A DNA stretch of 64,000 nucleotides from Methanoperedens sp049303315 (GCA_049303315.1 JBAQMZ010000016.1:1-64000); one strand, 5' to 3'. Counted from the stretch's first letter, positions 25,138 to 34,185 are shown. The notes: generated by a model from the sequence alone, not told the origin. Numbers and translations are program-made.

Positions 25138-25383
25138 TTAAAATATTCCCAACCTTGAGGCAAGTTCAGTCGCTGTGTTGGGTTCCTCAAATGTTACGAT
25201 GGCTTTCTTTTTTCCTTTGGAGGTCAGCATCATATTAACGCTTGCCACCTTTACACTAAAGAGTGCCTCTATCTCTTTTTTCACTTTTGGTTTAGTATCG
25301 CTGACATCAACGATGAACTGGAGAACATTATCCTTTTCAGCCATCAATGTTGCTTTCTCTGTCACATAAGGGTGCTGAATCAT
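25138..25383 (-). CDS. rpl23: Ribosomal protein uL23
   Basis: 81 residues, short archaeal form; HPYVTEKATLMAEKDNVLQF and KVASVNMMLTSKGKKKAIVT are typical. Exit-tunnel protein near the SRP docking site. Overlaps the uL4 stop by 4 bases. Confidence 0.93.
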   Translation of the reverse strand: MIQHPYVTEKATLMAEKDNVLQFIVDVSDTKPKVKKEIEALFSVKVASVNMMLTSKGKKKAIVTFEEPNTATELASRLGIF

Positions 25384-26132
25384 TGCATTGCCTCCTCGAG
25401 CTTGGCTATTGCTGATTCGGTAAATATTGTCAAACGTCCCGCATGTGTTCCCGGAGCCAATAATTCTGTGTTAAGCTGATCGAAAATAACAATATCCACT
25501 CCGGCAAGATTACGTGCCGCTTTAGCTATTCCATTATCCTCTGCTGTCACGATCAAAATACTCTTTGTATTCTTGTATCTCCTGCCCCTGAGCTTTCCTC
25601 TTCCTGCCCTGATTGTAGTGTCTTTTGCTCTCTCTATATCGTCCCAGACCTTTGCTGCTTCCAGGAAAGATTTTACATCTTTTGTTTTGGTAAGAGCCGC
25701 AAGATTATCAACCGCGATCAAAGGTAATTGTGCAGAGAATTTATGTCCCCTTTTCGTTACGAGTTCTAAATTACCTGTCGCTGCAAGTGCTGACCTGATA
25801 GCCTTTTTTCGCTCTTTGTCATTGATTTTTTCTGTCCTATCTTTTTCAGGTTTCGGCGGATGCGCCTGTCTCCCCTTAACTGCCTGGGGTATTCTTGCTG
25901 ATTTGCTGCCGTTCTTTATCCTGGCAACTCTTGACACCCCGCGTCCCGGCCCCCATCCTTCGGCTGAGGTTCTCAAGCCTGCGTACATATGCGGACCGTA
26001 GGGTTGCTGCCTGTTCGCCTGGGCTGCAAGCACCGCTTTCTTTATAAGATCAGGGCGGTAGGTTTCGTCAAATAGCAACGATGAAATTTTCTTTGTTGTA
26101 TTTCCTGATAAATCGATTATGTTAATATCCAT
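25380..26132 (-). CDS. rpl4: Ribosomal protein uL4
   Basis: 250 residues from ATG 26132 (MDINIIDLSGNTTKKI), 4 bases after the uL3 stop; the ORF continues upstream to 26156 inside uL3. GWGPGRGVSRVARIKNGSKS is the tunnel-extension signature. Confidence 0.93.
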   Translation of the reverse strand: MDINIIDLSGNTTKKISSLLFDETYRPDLIKKAVLAAQANRQQPYGPHMYAGLRTSAEGWGPGRGVSRVARIKNGSKSARIPQAVKGRQAHPPKPEKDRTEKINDKERKKAIRSALAATGNLELVTKRGHKFSAQLPLIAVDNLAALTKTKDVKSFLEAAKVWDDIERAKDTTIRAGRGKLRGRRYKNTKSILIVTAEDNGIAKAARNLAGVDIVIFDQLNTELLAPGTHAGRLTIFTESAIAKLEEAMQ

Positions 26133-26136
26133 AGAA

Positions 26137-27150
26137 TCACCCTTGTTTTGACTCAAGACTTATATACGTTATCTCCGGAGTCTGCGCCAGTACTTGTTTA
26201 TTCGGTCTTATTGCCGGCCGTATGCGCACAAGTCTTTTTGCCGGTCCGGGCAAGCTGCCCTTGATAATGATATAATCGTTCCTTATAATACCGTAATTCA
26301 AAAATCCGCTCTCTGGAGTTACAGTTTTACCATCCTTACCGATTTGCATGATCCTTTTATTGAATTCGGTTCTCTGGTGGTAGCCAGTCTGCCCCAATTG
26401 CGGAACCCTCCAGCTTACATGCGAAGGATGCCACGGTCCTAGAGTGCCTATCTCTCTCACGCTGCCAGCTCTTGAATGTTTTGCTTTCTGTAGCTGTATG
26501 CCCCAGCGCTTAATCGGGCCCTGAACCCCTTTGCCCGTTGTTACGGCAAGAACGTCGATAATGTCGCCGTTCTTGAACACATCATTTATACTGACGGTTT
26601 TGCCCAGAATGGTCTTTGCATACTCAAACCGTACTTTTAAGTCAGTTCCACCGATATTGTTTTCCATGATTTCAGGTTTCTTCTTGGGGATGCCCGTTAC
26701 TTTCTCAGGCAGAGTGTACATTATTACTCTCAAATCCCTGGCAACGCCGTCTTTGATAAGCTGCTCTATTTTGGCAAGTGCCGCCGGAAGATCATGTTTC
26801 TTTGGAACCGTGATGGCCCGGTTAAGTTCTTTATCAAGCTCGGTTGTCCATGCTTCGGCTATTGCGCTTGCGCCATAAGTAGTATTTTTATATACCCGGA
26901 TAGCTGCAACCTTCATTGCAGGAGCTTCCATAATGGTTACGGGTACTGAAATTTCCATCCCTGTGGTCAGGCTGTTTGGGGCGTCATCTCTCATAACCAG
27001 ATGCGTCATGCCGGCCTTGTAACCTGCGAATCCTAACAGCTTGGGCTCTTTTATCAGAGGCCACGCTCTTACACGGGGGGTTTCACTTCTTGCTCTTACT
27101 CGCGGGCTGTATGCAATCGACCCGCGCCTTGGTCTGTGGGGATGTGACAT
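26137..27150 (-). CDS. rpl3: Ribosomal protein uL3
   Basis: 337 residues, first gene of the cluster. N-terminal PRRGSIAYSPRVRARSETPR and WGIQLQKAKHSRAGSVREIG are diagnostic. Preceded by a strong AAAGGAGG ribosome-binding site at 27153-27162 and by the long leader described separately. Confidence 0.95.
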   Translation of the reverse strand: MSHPHRPRRGSIAYSPRVRARSETPRVRAWPLIKEPKLLGFAGYKAGMTHLVMRDDAPNSLTTGMEISVPVTIMEAPAMKVAAIRVYKNTTYGASAIAEAWTTELDKELNRAITVPKKHDLPAALAKIEQLIKDGVARDLRVIMYTLPEKVTGIPKKKPEIMENNIGGTDLKVRFEYAKTILGKTVSINDVFKNGDIIDVLAVTTGKGVQGPIKRWGIQLQKAKHSRAGSVREIGTLGPWHPSHVSWRVPQLGQTGYHQRTEFNKRIMQIGKDGKTVTPESGFLNYGIIRNDYIIIKGSLPGPAKRLVRIRPAIRPNKQVLAQTPEITYISLESKQG

Positions 27151-27396
27151 TTTTCCTCCTTTGACAATATGTAATACTAATACGTGGGATTTTTACTGCA
27201 AGCTGCAAACCATCGGGCCTGCAAATAGGTCATCACAAATAGATTTTGATTTACATGCATTGGCGGGCATACGATAACCGCATTGGCCCTCGCAATTCAT
27301 CAAATCCGACTTTGATCGACTTCAACTTGCGTAATATATACGCATCGTACTTTCCGCTTTAGACGATGAAGAAGTATTTAAATTCTTTGGGCAATT
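27151..27396 (-). other. Leader and promoter region of the ribosomal operon
   Basis: About 245 bases without a gene between uL3 and cbiC. A TATA-like element on the minus strand (27333-27340) predicts a transcript start near 27308, leaving a leader of about 155 bases before uL3. Long leaders are rare in archaea and this one may carry regulatory structure, but no known motif was recognised. A second A/T element (TATTTAAAT near 27374-27382) could serve either direction. Confidence 0.4.
27333..27340 (-). promoter_or_regulatory. TATA box of the ribosomal operon
   Basis: TATATATT on the minus strand, the best TATA candidate upstream of uL3. Confidence 0.45.
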
Positions 27397-28017
27397 TTAG
27401 TTTTTCCCGCTGAAGACCATCTCCACCAACTCATTCACCACTGCAACCGCAACAGGCGTCCCCCCCCTAGTACCAACGCAGGTGATTGAAGGCACTTCCA
27501 GCGCCCTCACACGCTCCTTTGACTCTGCAGCATTCACGAATCCCACTGGAGTAGCTACAAGGAGCGCAGGTTTAAGCCCGCGCTCTATCATATCGCATAC
27601 CGTCAGCGCGGCAGATGGTGCATTCCCGATTACGATTATAGCGCCGGGAAGCTCTTTTTCAAGCGCCATGAAGCCCGCGCTGGTTCTTGTTGCGCCTGTC
27701 CTTTTTGCAATATCATTTCCGGCATCAAGGACGCACCTGACATCACAATTATGTCCATGCTTTGTTACTCCCACCTGCGCCATTTTTATGTCCGTGAAAA
27801 TCGTGGCGCCCTTTTTTATCGCTAAAATCCCGGCCTTTACTGGATCATTATTAAACCTCATGAGGTCTGCAAATGCGGGGTCGCCTGTCGCCATCACGCA
27901 GCGCTGCCGTATCCTGTCCTCTGGCGTGTCGCCTTTCACAATGCTGCGAACGATTGCACGGCTCTTCTCGCTGATTTCTCTGGCTTCTCTTGTCCGCGCG
28001 CCGAAATCAGTATTCAT
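27397..28017 (-). CDS. cbiC: Cobalt-precorrin-8 methylmutase
   Basis: 206 residues from ATG 28017 (MNTDFGARTREAREISEKSR). The open frame continues upstream to TTG 28122, but those 35 residues are translated palindromic repeat and have no counterpart in the family. Catalyses the C11-to-C12 methyl shift giving cobyrinate. Visible motifs are RCVMATGDPAFADLMRF, MAQVGVTKHGHNCDVRC and GNAPSAALTVCDMI, with the catalytic His in KHGHN-type loop. Last gene of the cbi cluster. The ATG overlaps the TGA of a leader ORF. Confidence 0.9.
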   Translation of the reverse strand: MNTDFGARTREAREISEKSRAIVRSIVKGDTPEDRIRQRCVMATGDPAFADLMRFNNDPVKAGILAIKKGATIFTDIKMAQVGVTKHGHNCDVRCVLDAGNDIAKRTGATRTSAGFMALEKELPGAIIVIGNAPSAALTVCDMIERGLKPALLVATPVGFVNAAESKERVRALEVPSITCVGTRGGTPVAVAVVNELVEMVFSGKN

Positions 28018-28136
28018 ACTTCGGCTCCGAAACCTAACGGTTCTCCAGACCGAAACCCTGCGGGTTCTCGACTCCCATACAACACGTATCGCTTCGCAAT
28101 ACGTGGACATACACTCCAGCAACTATCAATATTCAT
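28014..28136 (-). repeat. Hairpin leader element between cbiH and cbiC
   Basis: A 119-bp insertion. The sequence TATGAATAYTGAT occurs at both ends (28125-28137 and 28006-28018, one mismatch), so the original junction had cbiC starting inside the end of cbiH. A 40-codon leader ORF runs from the old ATG (28136) and stops at TGA 28016-28014, overlapping the regenerated cbiC ATG. It contains a CACGTATTGC-GAAGCGATACGTG hairpin as in the other elements plus AGAACC/GGTTTCGG repeats. It lacks the CATAAAGCGA module, so it is a different assembly of the same type. Confidence 0.85.
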
Positions 28137-28887
28137 ATTTCCTCTGGTAACCTCTTGGCGTAATTATCCTGTTATTCCACAGCCTCGATTCGCTGTTCCC
28201 GATAAGCACAATCGTGCTCATGTCTATTCCATCATTATATTCCATAATTCTACCAAGCGTTGTCGCAATAACTGTTTCTCCTTCACGCGTTGCATTTTTC
28301 ACGATTCCCACAGGCGTTTCATCGTTTCTGTATTTTCGTATAATCTTTATGGCCTTTCCAAAATTCTCCCTGCGGTTCCTGCTTTTTGGGTTATAAATAG
28401 CAATCACAAAATCAGCCCGGGCTGCGCTGTCAAAGCGGCTCTCTATTATCTCTTTCGGCGTCAAAAGGTCGCTCAGGCTTATAACAGCAAAATCGTTCAC
28501 CAGCGGCGCTCCGAGGAGTGAAGCGGCAGCACTTATCGCTGTAACCCCCGGGATGACCTCGATGTTTATATCCCCCGTTTTCTCCGCCATCTCAAACACA
28601 AGCCCCGCCATTCCATAAATATTAGCATCCCCGCCGCTGATTATTGAAACAATATGGTCTTTTGACAGTTCAACCGCTTTCCTTGCGCGTTCAACCTCGC
28701 CGCCCATCCCGCTTCTTATGATTTTTGCATTTTTTATAACCCCGGCAATCTGGTCAAGATATGTTCCGTTGCCAATAACATAATCAGATTCAAGCAGCAC
28801 CTTTTCTGCTTTTTTTGTGAGGTGTTCAACTGCTCCAGGGCCGATGCCCACGATGTACAATTTACCGCGCGATTGCGATGGTGACAT
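28126..28887 (-). CDS. cbiH: Precorrin-3B / cobalt-precorrin-3 C17-methyltransferase
   Basis: 253 residues, SAM-dependent tetrapyrrole methylase fold. LYIVGIGPGAVEHLTKKAEK at the N-terminus, SGGDANIYGMAGLVFE and VIPGVTAISAAASLLGAPLV are family motifs. It performs ring contraction with C17 methylation. Overlaps cbiG by 26 bases at its 5' end. Confidence 0.9.
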   Translation of the reverse strand: MSPSQSRGKLYIVGIGPGAVEHLTKKAEKVLLESDYVIGNGTYLDQIAGVIKNAKIIRSGMGGEVERARKAVELSKDHIVSIISGGDANIYGMAGLVFEMAEKTGDINIEVIPGVTAISAAASLLGAPLVNDFAVISLSDLLTPKEIIESRFDSAARADFVIAIYNPKSRNRRENFGKAIKIIRKYRNDETPVGIVKNATREGETVIATTLGRIMEYNDGIDMSTIVLIGNSESRLWNNRIITPRGYQRKYEY

Positions 28888-29731
28888 TACCGTAAATCCT
28901 CTTTTTAAGTATCAGTTTCTTTTCATCAGACAGTGCAAGCGCTGCCGGTTCGCATACGCCGTTCAATCCAAGCTGCTTCGCTCTGGACTTTGAGGGAGCC
29001 TTGATAGAATTGATGATTTCATGCGGGACGAACTTGATTTCCTTTCCTAACGATGCAGCCGCATCAATGATGCCCTGCTCGTTTTCTTTAATCGCCGCAG
29101 ATGCAAAGCATCTCACGTCCCCTATGCCGGCATTGATTTCCGAAAGCGCGCCGGTAATCGCTTCAATTACCTCGCTTTTCCCGACACCACTATTGGCGCC
29201 AATTCCCACAATAAAGCCTCCACGCTTCAGCACACTGACATCGTCATCCACAAGCACAATCTTTGGGCCTTTTATTTGCAGGACTTCGACATCGGTATCC
29301 AGCAGCGCAGTGTTAACTTTTTTTGTTGAATGTTTGTTAATAATAGTGCATCCAAGCACGTTCGCAATTCCTTCCACAGAATCTCTTCCCTTCACTTCTG
29401 TGGCCGTAGTTATCACAGGAGTTATACCCATGCCTGCAAGCTTCCCTGCAAGTTCGTTTCCCCCGTGATGTCCTCCAAGTATGGGTATGGCAAAATTCAA
29501 ACCCGAATCCACAACCACAACCGCCGGGTCTTTCCATTTATCGCGTATCAGGGGCGCAATGTTCCTGACCGCTATTCCCGCTGCCATCACGGCTATTATC
29601 GAATCGTATTTCTCAAATGCATCCTTGAAAGCCTCTTTTGAGTAAGTAATTACATCCCCGCCTGTGAAGTTCCTTAACTTTTGCGCGATATCAAGATTGC
29701 GCGAAAATGTGATGATTGCCGGTTCACCCAT
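28862..29731 (-). CDS. cbiG: Cobalt-precorrin-5A hydrolase
   Basis: 289 residues from ATG 29731. N-terminal region (IAVMAAGIAVRNIAPLIRDK, VVDSGLNFAIPILGGHHGGN) and the C-terminal CbiG domain (VGIGANSGVGKSEVIEAITG, LGLNGVCEPAALALSD) are complete. Opens the lactone and expels acetaldehyde in the anaerobic B12 route. Overlaps the cbiL-cbiF stop by 8 bases. Confidence 0.9.
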   Translation of the reverse strand: MGEPAIITFSRNLDIAQKLRNFTGGDVITYSKEAFKDAFEKYDSIIAVMAAGIAVRNIAPLIRDKWKDPAVVVVDSGLNFAIPILGGHHGGNELAGKLAGMGITPVITTATEVKGRDSVEGIANVLGCTIINKHSTKKVNTALLDTDVEVLQIKGPKIVLVDDDVSVLKRGGFIVGIGANSGVGKSEVIEAITGALSEINAGIGDVRCFASAAIKENEQGIIDAAASLGKEIKFVPHEIINSIKAPSKSRAKQLGLNGVCEPAALALSDEKKLILKKRIYGNVTIAIAR

Positions 29732-31049
29732 AAAGATGAGACCTCTTGAAATTCTCCGGTTCCAGGACATTCCCTATAATAATCATAGCCGATTTATCAA
29801 TCCCCTCGGCTTCTACCCTGTCCGCAATATCGCCAACTGTCCCGAGAACCACTTTTTCATCTTCCCATGATGCATGATATACCACAGCAACGGGCGTTTC
29901 TCCGGGATATGCCACGTCGTTCATGATTTTTCTGAGTTTATCCGTTCCAAGATATATCGCCATAGTCGCATTATGGCGCGATAACTCACGCAGCGAGTCC
30001 TTTTCAAGCGTTGTCCCCGCAGGTCTTGTGATTATCAGCGTCTCTGTAATCCCGTTTATCGTAAGCTGGGTTTTAAGCGAGGCGGCAGATGCAAATAGCG
30101 AAGTCACGCCGGGGATGATTTCAATATCTATACCGCGTTTTTTCAACCCGTCTATCTGCTCGATAATTGCCCCGTACAATGACGGGTCGCCGCTGTGCAG
30201 CCTGACAACTGTTTTACCCGCCTCGACGCCTTTTGCAAGGACATCTATTATTTCTTCAAGCTTCATGCCATAGCTATCGATTTTTTCACCATGTGAATAA
30301 TTCAAAACCACAGGATTCACAAGCGAACCTGCATACATCACAACGTCTGCTGATTCAAGAAGCTCGCGCCCTTTTACGGTGATATATTTCGGGTTTCCAG
30401 GACCTGCCCCCACAAAATACACGACTTTTTTATCATTTTTGTTCTCTTTTCTTTTCCTTGCCACCATAAGGCTAAAATAATCGCCCGATTCCGGGATTTC
30501 ACCGGTGATGCGTTCATTATCCATAAACAGCCTCTCTGCAAAAATGAACTCATCAAAACCCTCTTCAATTAACGACTTTTTCACATTTCCGGGATGCTTT
30601 GCTTTCAGGATTATTTTGGTTGTGACAGGGGAACCATCGCTCACTATGAACGAGCCGTCGATGCTTGTATTCGTGCGTGCAGCCTGCGCCGTTACAGCGC
30701 TGACTCCCGGGATTGTAGTTATCTCAATCTCAGGAAATTTTACCTCAATCGTCCTTCTAAGATGCGAAAACGTGGAGAAAACATTGGGGTCGCCAAGTAC
30801 GGCAAACGAGACCATGCTTGTTTTTGCCTCTTCTGCCACAATTCCTGCATTTTTTTCCCATAAATTTGAAAGTTCCGCTTTATCCTGAATCATGGGAAAT
30901 TCAAGTAAGTAGGGCTTAGCATAAGGCGCGACCAGTTTCGCAGCCAGTTTTCCAGGCACATATACCTTCTTGCTTTCTTTTAATGCTTTTATGGCCGCCA
31001 GCGTGAGAAGGTCGGGGTTTCCCGGCCCAAGTCCTATACCGACCAGCAT
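29724..31049 (-). CDS. Fused cobalt-precorrin-2 C20- and precorrin-4 C11-methyltransferase (CbiL-CbiF)
   Basis: 441 residues with two complete tetrapyrrole methylase domains. Residues 1 to about 200 resemble CbiL (VGIGLGPGNPDLLTLAAIKA, LGDPNVFSTFSHLRR, IPGVSAVTAQAARTNTS). Residues about 207-441 are CbiF/CobM (VVYFVGAGPGNPKYITVKGR, RLHSGDPSLYGAIIEQI, IPGVTSLFASAASLKTQLTI). The linker (RKRKENKNDKK) is basic and short. These two enzymes are usually separate genes; both catalyse early SAM methylations of the anaerobic pathway. The ATG overlaps the cbiT stop (TGATG). Confidence 0.88.
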   Translation of the reverse strand: MLVGIGLGPGNPDLLTLAAIKALKESKKVYVPGKLAAKLVAPYAKPYLLEFPMIQDKAELSNLWEKNAGIVAEEAKTSMVSFAVLGDPNVFSTFSHLRRTIEVKFPEIEITTIPGVSAVTAQAARTNTSIDGSFIVSDGSPVTTKIILKAKHPGNVKKSLIEEGFDEFIFAERLFMDNERITGEIPESGDYFSLMVARKRKENKNDKKVVYFVGAGPGNPKYITVKGRELLESADVVMYAGSLVNPVVLNYSHGEKIDSYGMKLEEIIDVLAKGVEAGKTVVRLHSGDPSLYGAIIEQIDGLKKRGIDIEIIPGVTSLFASAASLKTQLTINGITETLIITRPAGTTLEKDSLRELSRHNATMAIYLGTDKLRKIMNDVAYPGETPVAVVYHASWEDEKVVLGTVGDIADRVEAEGIDKSAMIIIGNVLEPENFKRSHLYG

Positions 31050-31567
31050 CAGGCACCGCCTACAATCAGGAATACAGGATTTTCAGGTTTGAACATGGTA
31101 CCGCCTGCAAGCTCATTTCCCCTTGATAATTGTATCTGTAGTAATTCCTTGAACCGGTTGTTCTTTTTTATTATTTCCAATGCCAATGCTACCGTTTCAA
31201 TCCTGACAGCGCTGACAACGAACCTCTCAGCTTTTTCCAGCAATATTTCAAGGACTTTCTCGATATTCCGGCTTCCGCCAAGGAAAGCACAGTCGATATT
31301 CAAATCAGGCAGCAACAAAACCGCATCGCCTTTTAACACTGTGACATTACTAATGCCGCATTCTTTGATATTGCCCGATGTAGCCAGAACCGCTTCATCC
31401 CTGCTGTCGATGGCATATACATGCTTTGCCGAGCGCGCTGCTGCAATGGAAACCGAACCGCTCCCGCATCCGATGTCCGCGAATACTTCCGTTGGCTTGA
31501 TTTTGAGTTTTGATAAAGCCACTGCGATTATTTCTGGTTGGGTAGGGGTTCCGTTTGGATATATCAT
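31049..31567 (-). CDS. cbiT: Cobalt-precorrin-6B C15-methyltransferase (decarboxylating)
   Basis: 172 residues, class I SAM methyltransferase. Motif I FADIGCGSGSVSIAAA, then VYAIDSRDEAV and DCAFLGGSRNIEKVL. Methylates C15 and removes the C12 acetate carboxyl. First gene of the cbiT-cbiLF-cbiG-cbiH-cbiC operon, divergent from metG. Confidence 0.9.
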   Translation of the reverse strand: MIYPNGTPTQPEIIAVALSKLKIKPTEVFADIGCGSGSVSIAAARSAKHVYAIDSRDEAVLATSGNIKECGISNVTVLKGDAVLLLPDLNIDCAFLGGSRNIEKVLEILLEKAERFVVSAVRIETVALALEIIKKNNRFKELLQIQLSRGNELAGGTMFKPENPVFLIVGGA

Positions 31568-31632
31568 GCAATCAACTCAATTAAAGTTGTGTTAAATCAA
31601 TGTAATTTGATATAATGATTGCTGTTATAACC

Positions 31633-31642
31633 TTTTTATAAA
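31633..31642 (+). promoter_or_regulatory. TATA box of metG
   Basis: TTTTTATAAA about 60 bases before the metG ATG. Confidence 0.4.
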
Positions 31643-31702
31643 CTTAAAACAAGAAAATGAAATAGGAAATGTATTTTATATGGAAATTCCATGTAGAAAC
31701 CC

Positions 31703-33721
31703 ATGCCCAACTTCCCATCCAGAGAACCGGTTCTCATAACCTGCGGACTCCCCTATGCTAACGGCAAATGCCATATCGGGCACCTCCGCACCTATGTACC
31801 CGCGGATATCTTTGTACGAGCGCTCAGGAAACAGGGTCAGAACGCTGTATTCGTATGCGGCTCCGATGCCCACGGAACCCCTATCGTGGTGAACGCAGAG
31901 GAACTCGGGATAACCCCGACAGAACTTGTCAATAAATACCATAAACATTTTGAGACTATTTTCAAGGCGATGGAAGTGGAATTCAGCGTATTCGGGAATA
32001 CGGATTCACCCACAAACCATGCACGGACAAACAGTATCGTTGAAGCCCTCATTGAGCGCGGATACGTTTATCCACAGGTTATAAGATTAGCTTATTGCCC
32101 CCATGATAATCGTTTTCTCCCGGACAGGTATGTGGAAGGCATCTGCCCGTATTGCGGTTCACAGGCGCGCGGCGATGAGTGCGACCAGGGATGCGGTAAA
32201 CATCTTGAACCAGGCGAAATAAAGAACGCAAAGTGCAGGATATGCGGGAACCCTGCGGAATACCGCGAGCAGGAGCATTTCTTTTTCAAACTTTCAGCTT
32301 TTAGCGGTTTTCTCTCGGAATACCTGCAAACGCTTGGCGGTACATCCAATGCCATAAATTATGCAAAGGAATGGGCTAAGGAATTAAAGGACTGGTGCAT
32401 CACAAGAAACCTGGAATGGGGTGTGCGCTTCCCCGGTCATGATGACCTCGTTGTGTATGTGTGGGTGGACGCGCCAATTGGATACATTTCATTTACAGAG
32501 GAATGGGCAAATAATACAGGCAATGACTGGGAGAAATACTGGAGGCGGGATTCACGTATCATTCATTTCATAGGCGAGGATATAACATACCATCATTGCA
32601 TCTTCTGGCCTGCGATGCTAAAAGGCGCAGGCTACACCCAGCCATGGGCTGTGGTGGCTTCCGGCATGCTGAAAATCGATGATAAGAAGTTCTCAAAGAG
32701 CAGGGGATATGTTGTATGGGTGGACGAGGATTACCTTGACCATGGTTTCCATCCCGACCTACTTCGGTATTATATTGCGAATTATACCTCCCACACCAAG
32801 GAATTGAATTTTTCGTGGAAGGTATTCCAGGAGAAGGTGAACAACGAGCTTGTCGGGGCGCTTGGGAATTTCCTGCACCGGACACTGCATTTTGCACACA
32901 AGAACTTCGGTGCCGTTCCTCCGGGGGCAGTTGATACGGAGATTCTTGACAAAATCCAATCAACCATCAGCAGCGTGATTTCAGCCCTCGATGAATATGA
33001 ATTCAAGAAAGCAACGGATGAAATGATGAAGCTTGCGGCATACGGTAACTCATATTTCCAGTCGAATGAGCCCTGGCAGCTCATCAAGAAAGATAAGGAA
33101 GCATGCGCCCGTGTTGTGAAGAACTGCCTTCAGATAGGAAAGGCGCTAATTTTGTTGTTTGAGCCGATTCTTCCGGGAAACATGGAAAAGGCATGGAAAC
33201 AGTTAGCACTTGCGGGTGATGTCCATTCAGCGCCGTTTGATGATGCGCTTGTTGAGATACCATCACAGGAGCTTGGGGCGCCTGAAATATTGTTCACTAA
33301 AATCGAGGATAAAAAGATCAAGGAAATGGAATCCATCCTTGATAAAAGGATAAAGATAGCAATAGCGAAAGAGAAGAATAAGCTTGAGGCCGGGAAGGAA
33401 AAGGCTGAGATAACATTTGAAGAGTTCCAGAAGTTTGATATAAGGATAGGGAGGGTCCTGTCGGCTGAGAATATCAAGGGCTCTGATAAATTACTGAAAC
33501 TGGAGGTGGATATAGGGGAGAAGCGCCAGATTGTTGCCGGGATTGCGAAATCCCATGCTCCGGCTGAACTTGTCGGGCGGCAGGTCGTGGTGCTTGCGAA
33601 CATGAAGCCAGCTAAACTTTTCGGCGTGGAGTCGCGGGGGATGGTTCTTGCGGCTGATGTTGAGGGGGCGGTTTTGTTATTGCCTGAGAAAGATGTTAAG
33701 GAAGGGACGAGGGTGAGATGA
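31703..33721 (+). CDS. metG: Methionyl-tRNA synthetase
   Basis: 672 residues. HIGH motif at residues 24-27 and KFSKS (KMSKS equivalent) at about 329-333. A zinc-knuckle insert has CPYCGS, CDQGC and CRICGN. The anticodon-binding helical domain follows, then a C-terminal EMAP/Trbp111-type tRNA-binding domain from about residue 570 (FDIRIGRVLSAENIKGSDKL). The fused EMAP domain is found in many archaeal and bacterial enzymes. Confidence 0.95.
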   Translation: MPNFPSREPVLITCGLPYANGKCHIGHLRTYVPADIFVRALRKQGQNAVFVCGSDAHGTPIVVNAEELGITPTELVNKYHKHFETIFKAMEVEFSVFGNTDSPTNHARTNSIVEALIERGYVYPQVIRLAYCPHDNRFLPDRYVEGICPYCGSQARGDECDQGCGKHLEPGEIKNAKCRICGNPAEYREQEHFFFKLSAFSGFLSEYLQTLGGTSNAINYAKEWAKELKDWCITRNLEWGVRFPGHDDLVVYVWVDAPIGYISFTEEWANNTGNDWEKYWRRDSRIIHFIGEDITYHHCIFWPAMLKGAGYTQPWAVVASGMLKIDDKKFSKSRGYVVWVDEDYLDHGFHPDLLRYYIANYTSHTKELNFSWKVFQEKVNNELVGALGNFLHRTLHFAHKNFGAVPPGAVDTEILDKIQSTISSVISALDEYEFKKATDEMMKLAAYGNSYFQSNEPWQLIKKDKEACARVVKNCLQIGKALILLFEPILPGNMEKAWKQLALAGDVHSAPFDDALVEIPSQELGAPEILFTKIEDKKIKEMESILDKRIKIAIAKEKNKLEAGKEKAEITFEEFQKFDIRIGRVLSAENIKGSDKLLKLEVDIGEKRQIVAGIAKSHAPAELVGRQVVVLANMKPAKLFGVESRGMVLAADVEGAVLLLPEKDVKEGTRVR

Positions 33722-33959
33722 TTTTTTCCAGTCTTCTCATTTTTACTGTGCTTTTACTAAATGGTTATTAACTCTAAAGATAAACGCATGGATTATGGAA
33801 ACTTCGCCATAATAGAGAAGTTACCATCATGTAAAAGCGCTATATACAGGCCTCGTACATCGTACGGGGTTTGTGACTGATATAATCCCTTGACCAACTC
33901 ATCCCAAAAACAACTAAAAAAGCTCAAGCTGAGCACTGTTAAATAATAAAAAAAGAATT

Positions 33960-33995
33960 ATGGGCTGCGATATTTATATCAGCGCCCATTTTTTA
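33960..33995. terminator. Bidirectional hairpin terminator
   Basis: ATGGGC-TG-CGATAT...ATATC-AG-CGCCCAT forms a long stem with one small internal loop; T-rich runs lie on both sides, so it can end both metG-side and minus-strand transcripts. Between metG and this hairpin (33722-33959) I see no gene, only an A/T-rich tract. Confidence 0.5.
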
Positions 33996-33996
33996 T

Positions 33997-34185
33997 TTAA
34001 TATCTTTTTGGTTTATGTTTCTGGTAGCAATCTCTGCAGTACACCGGTCTGTCACCGGATGGTACGAAGGGTACTTCGGTCTCCTGACCACAGTCTGCGC
34101 ATGTTGCTTTGTGCATTTCTCTCGGACCGCTTGGTCTGAAACTTCCTCTTCCGCCGCCGAAACCGCCTTTTCTTTCAAAATTCAT
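33997..34185 (-). CDS. Small zinc-ribbon protein (CxxC-x17-CxxC)
   Basis: 62 residues. Gly/Arg-rich N-terminus (FERKGGFGGGRGSFRPSG) followed by CADC, exactly 17 residues, and CRDC. This spacing defines the 'CxxC-x17-CxxC' domain known from Methanosarcina and related genomes. Likely a nucleic-acid-binding zinc protein; the RGG-like start suits RNA. Immediately downstream of the TRAM gene on the same strand. Confidence 0.8.
   Translation of the reverse strand: MNFERKGGFGGGRGSFRPSGPREMHKATCADCGQETEVPFVPSGDRPVYCRDCYQKHKPKRY

Noticed and set aside
28018..28122. 35-residue N-terminal extension of CbiC
   Set aside because: It is repeat sequence and cbiC has a normal ATG at 28017.
31837..32355. Minus-strand frames inside metG
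   Set aside because: Shadows of a certain gene.
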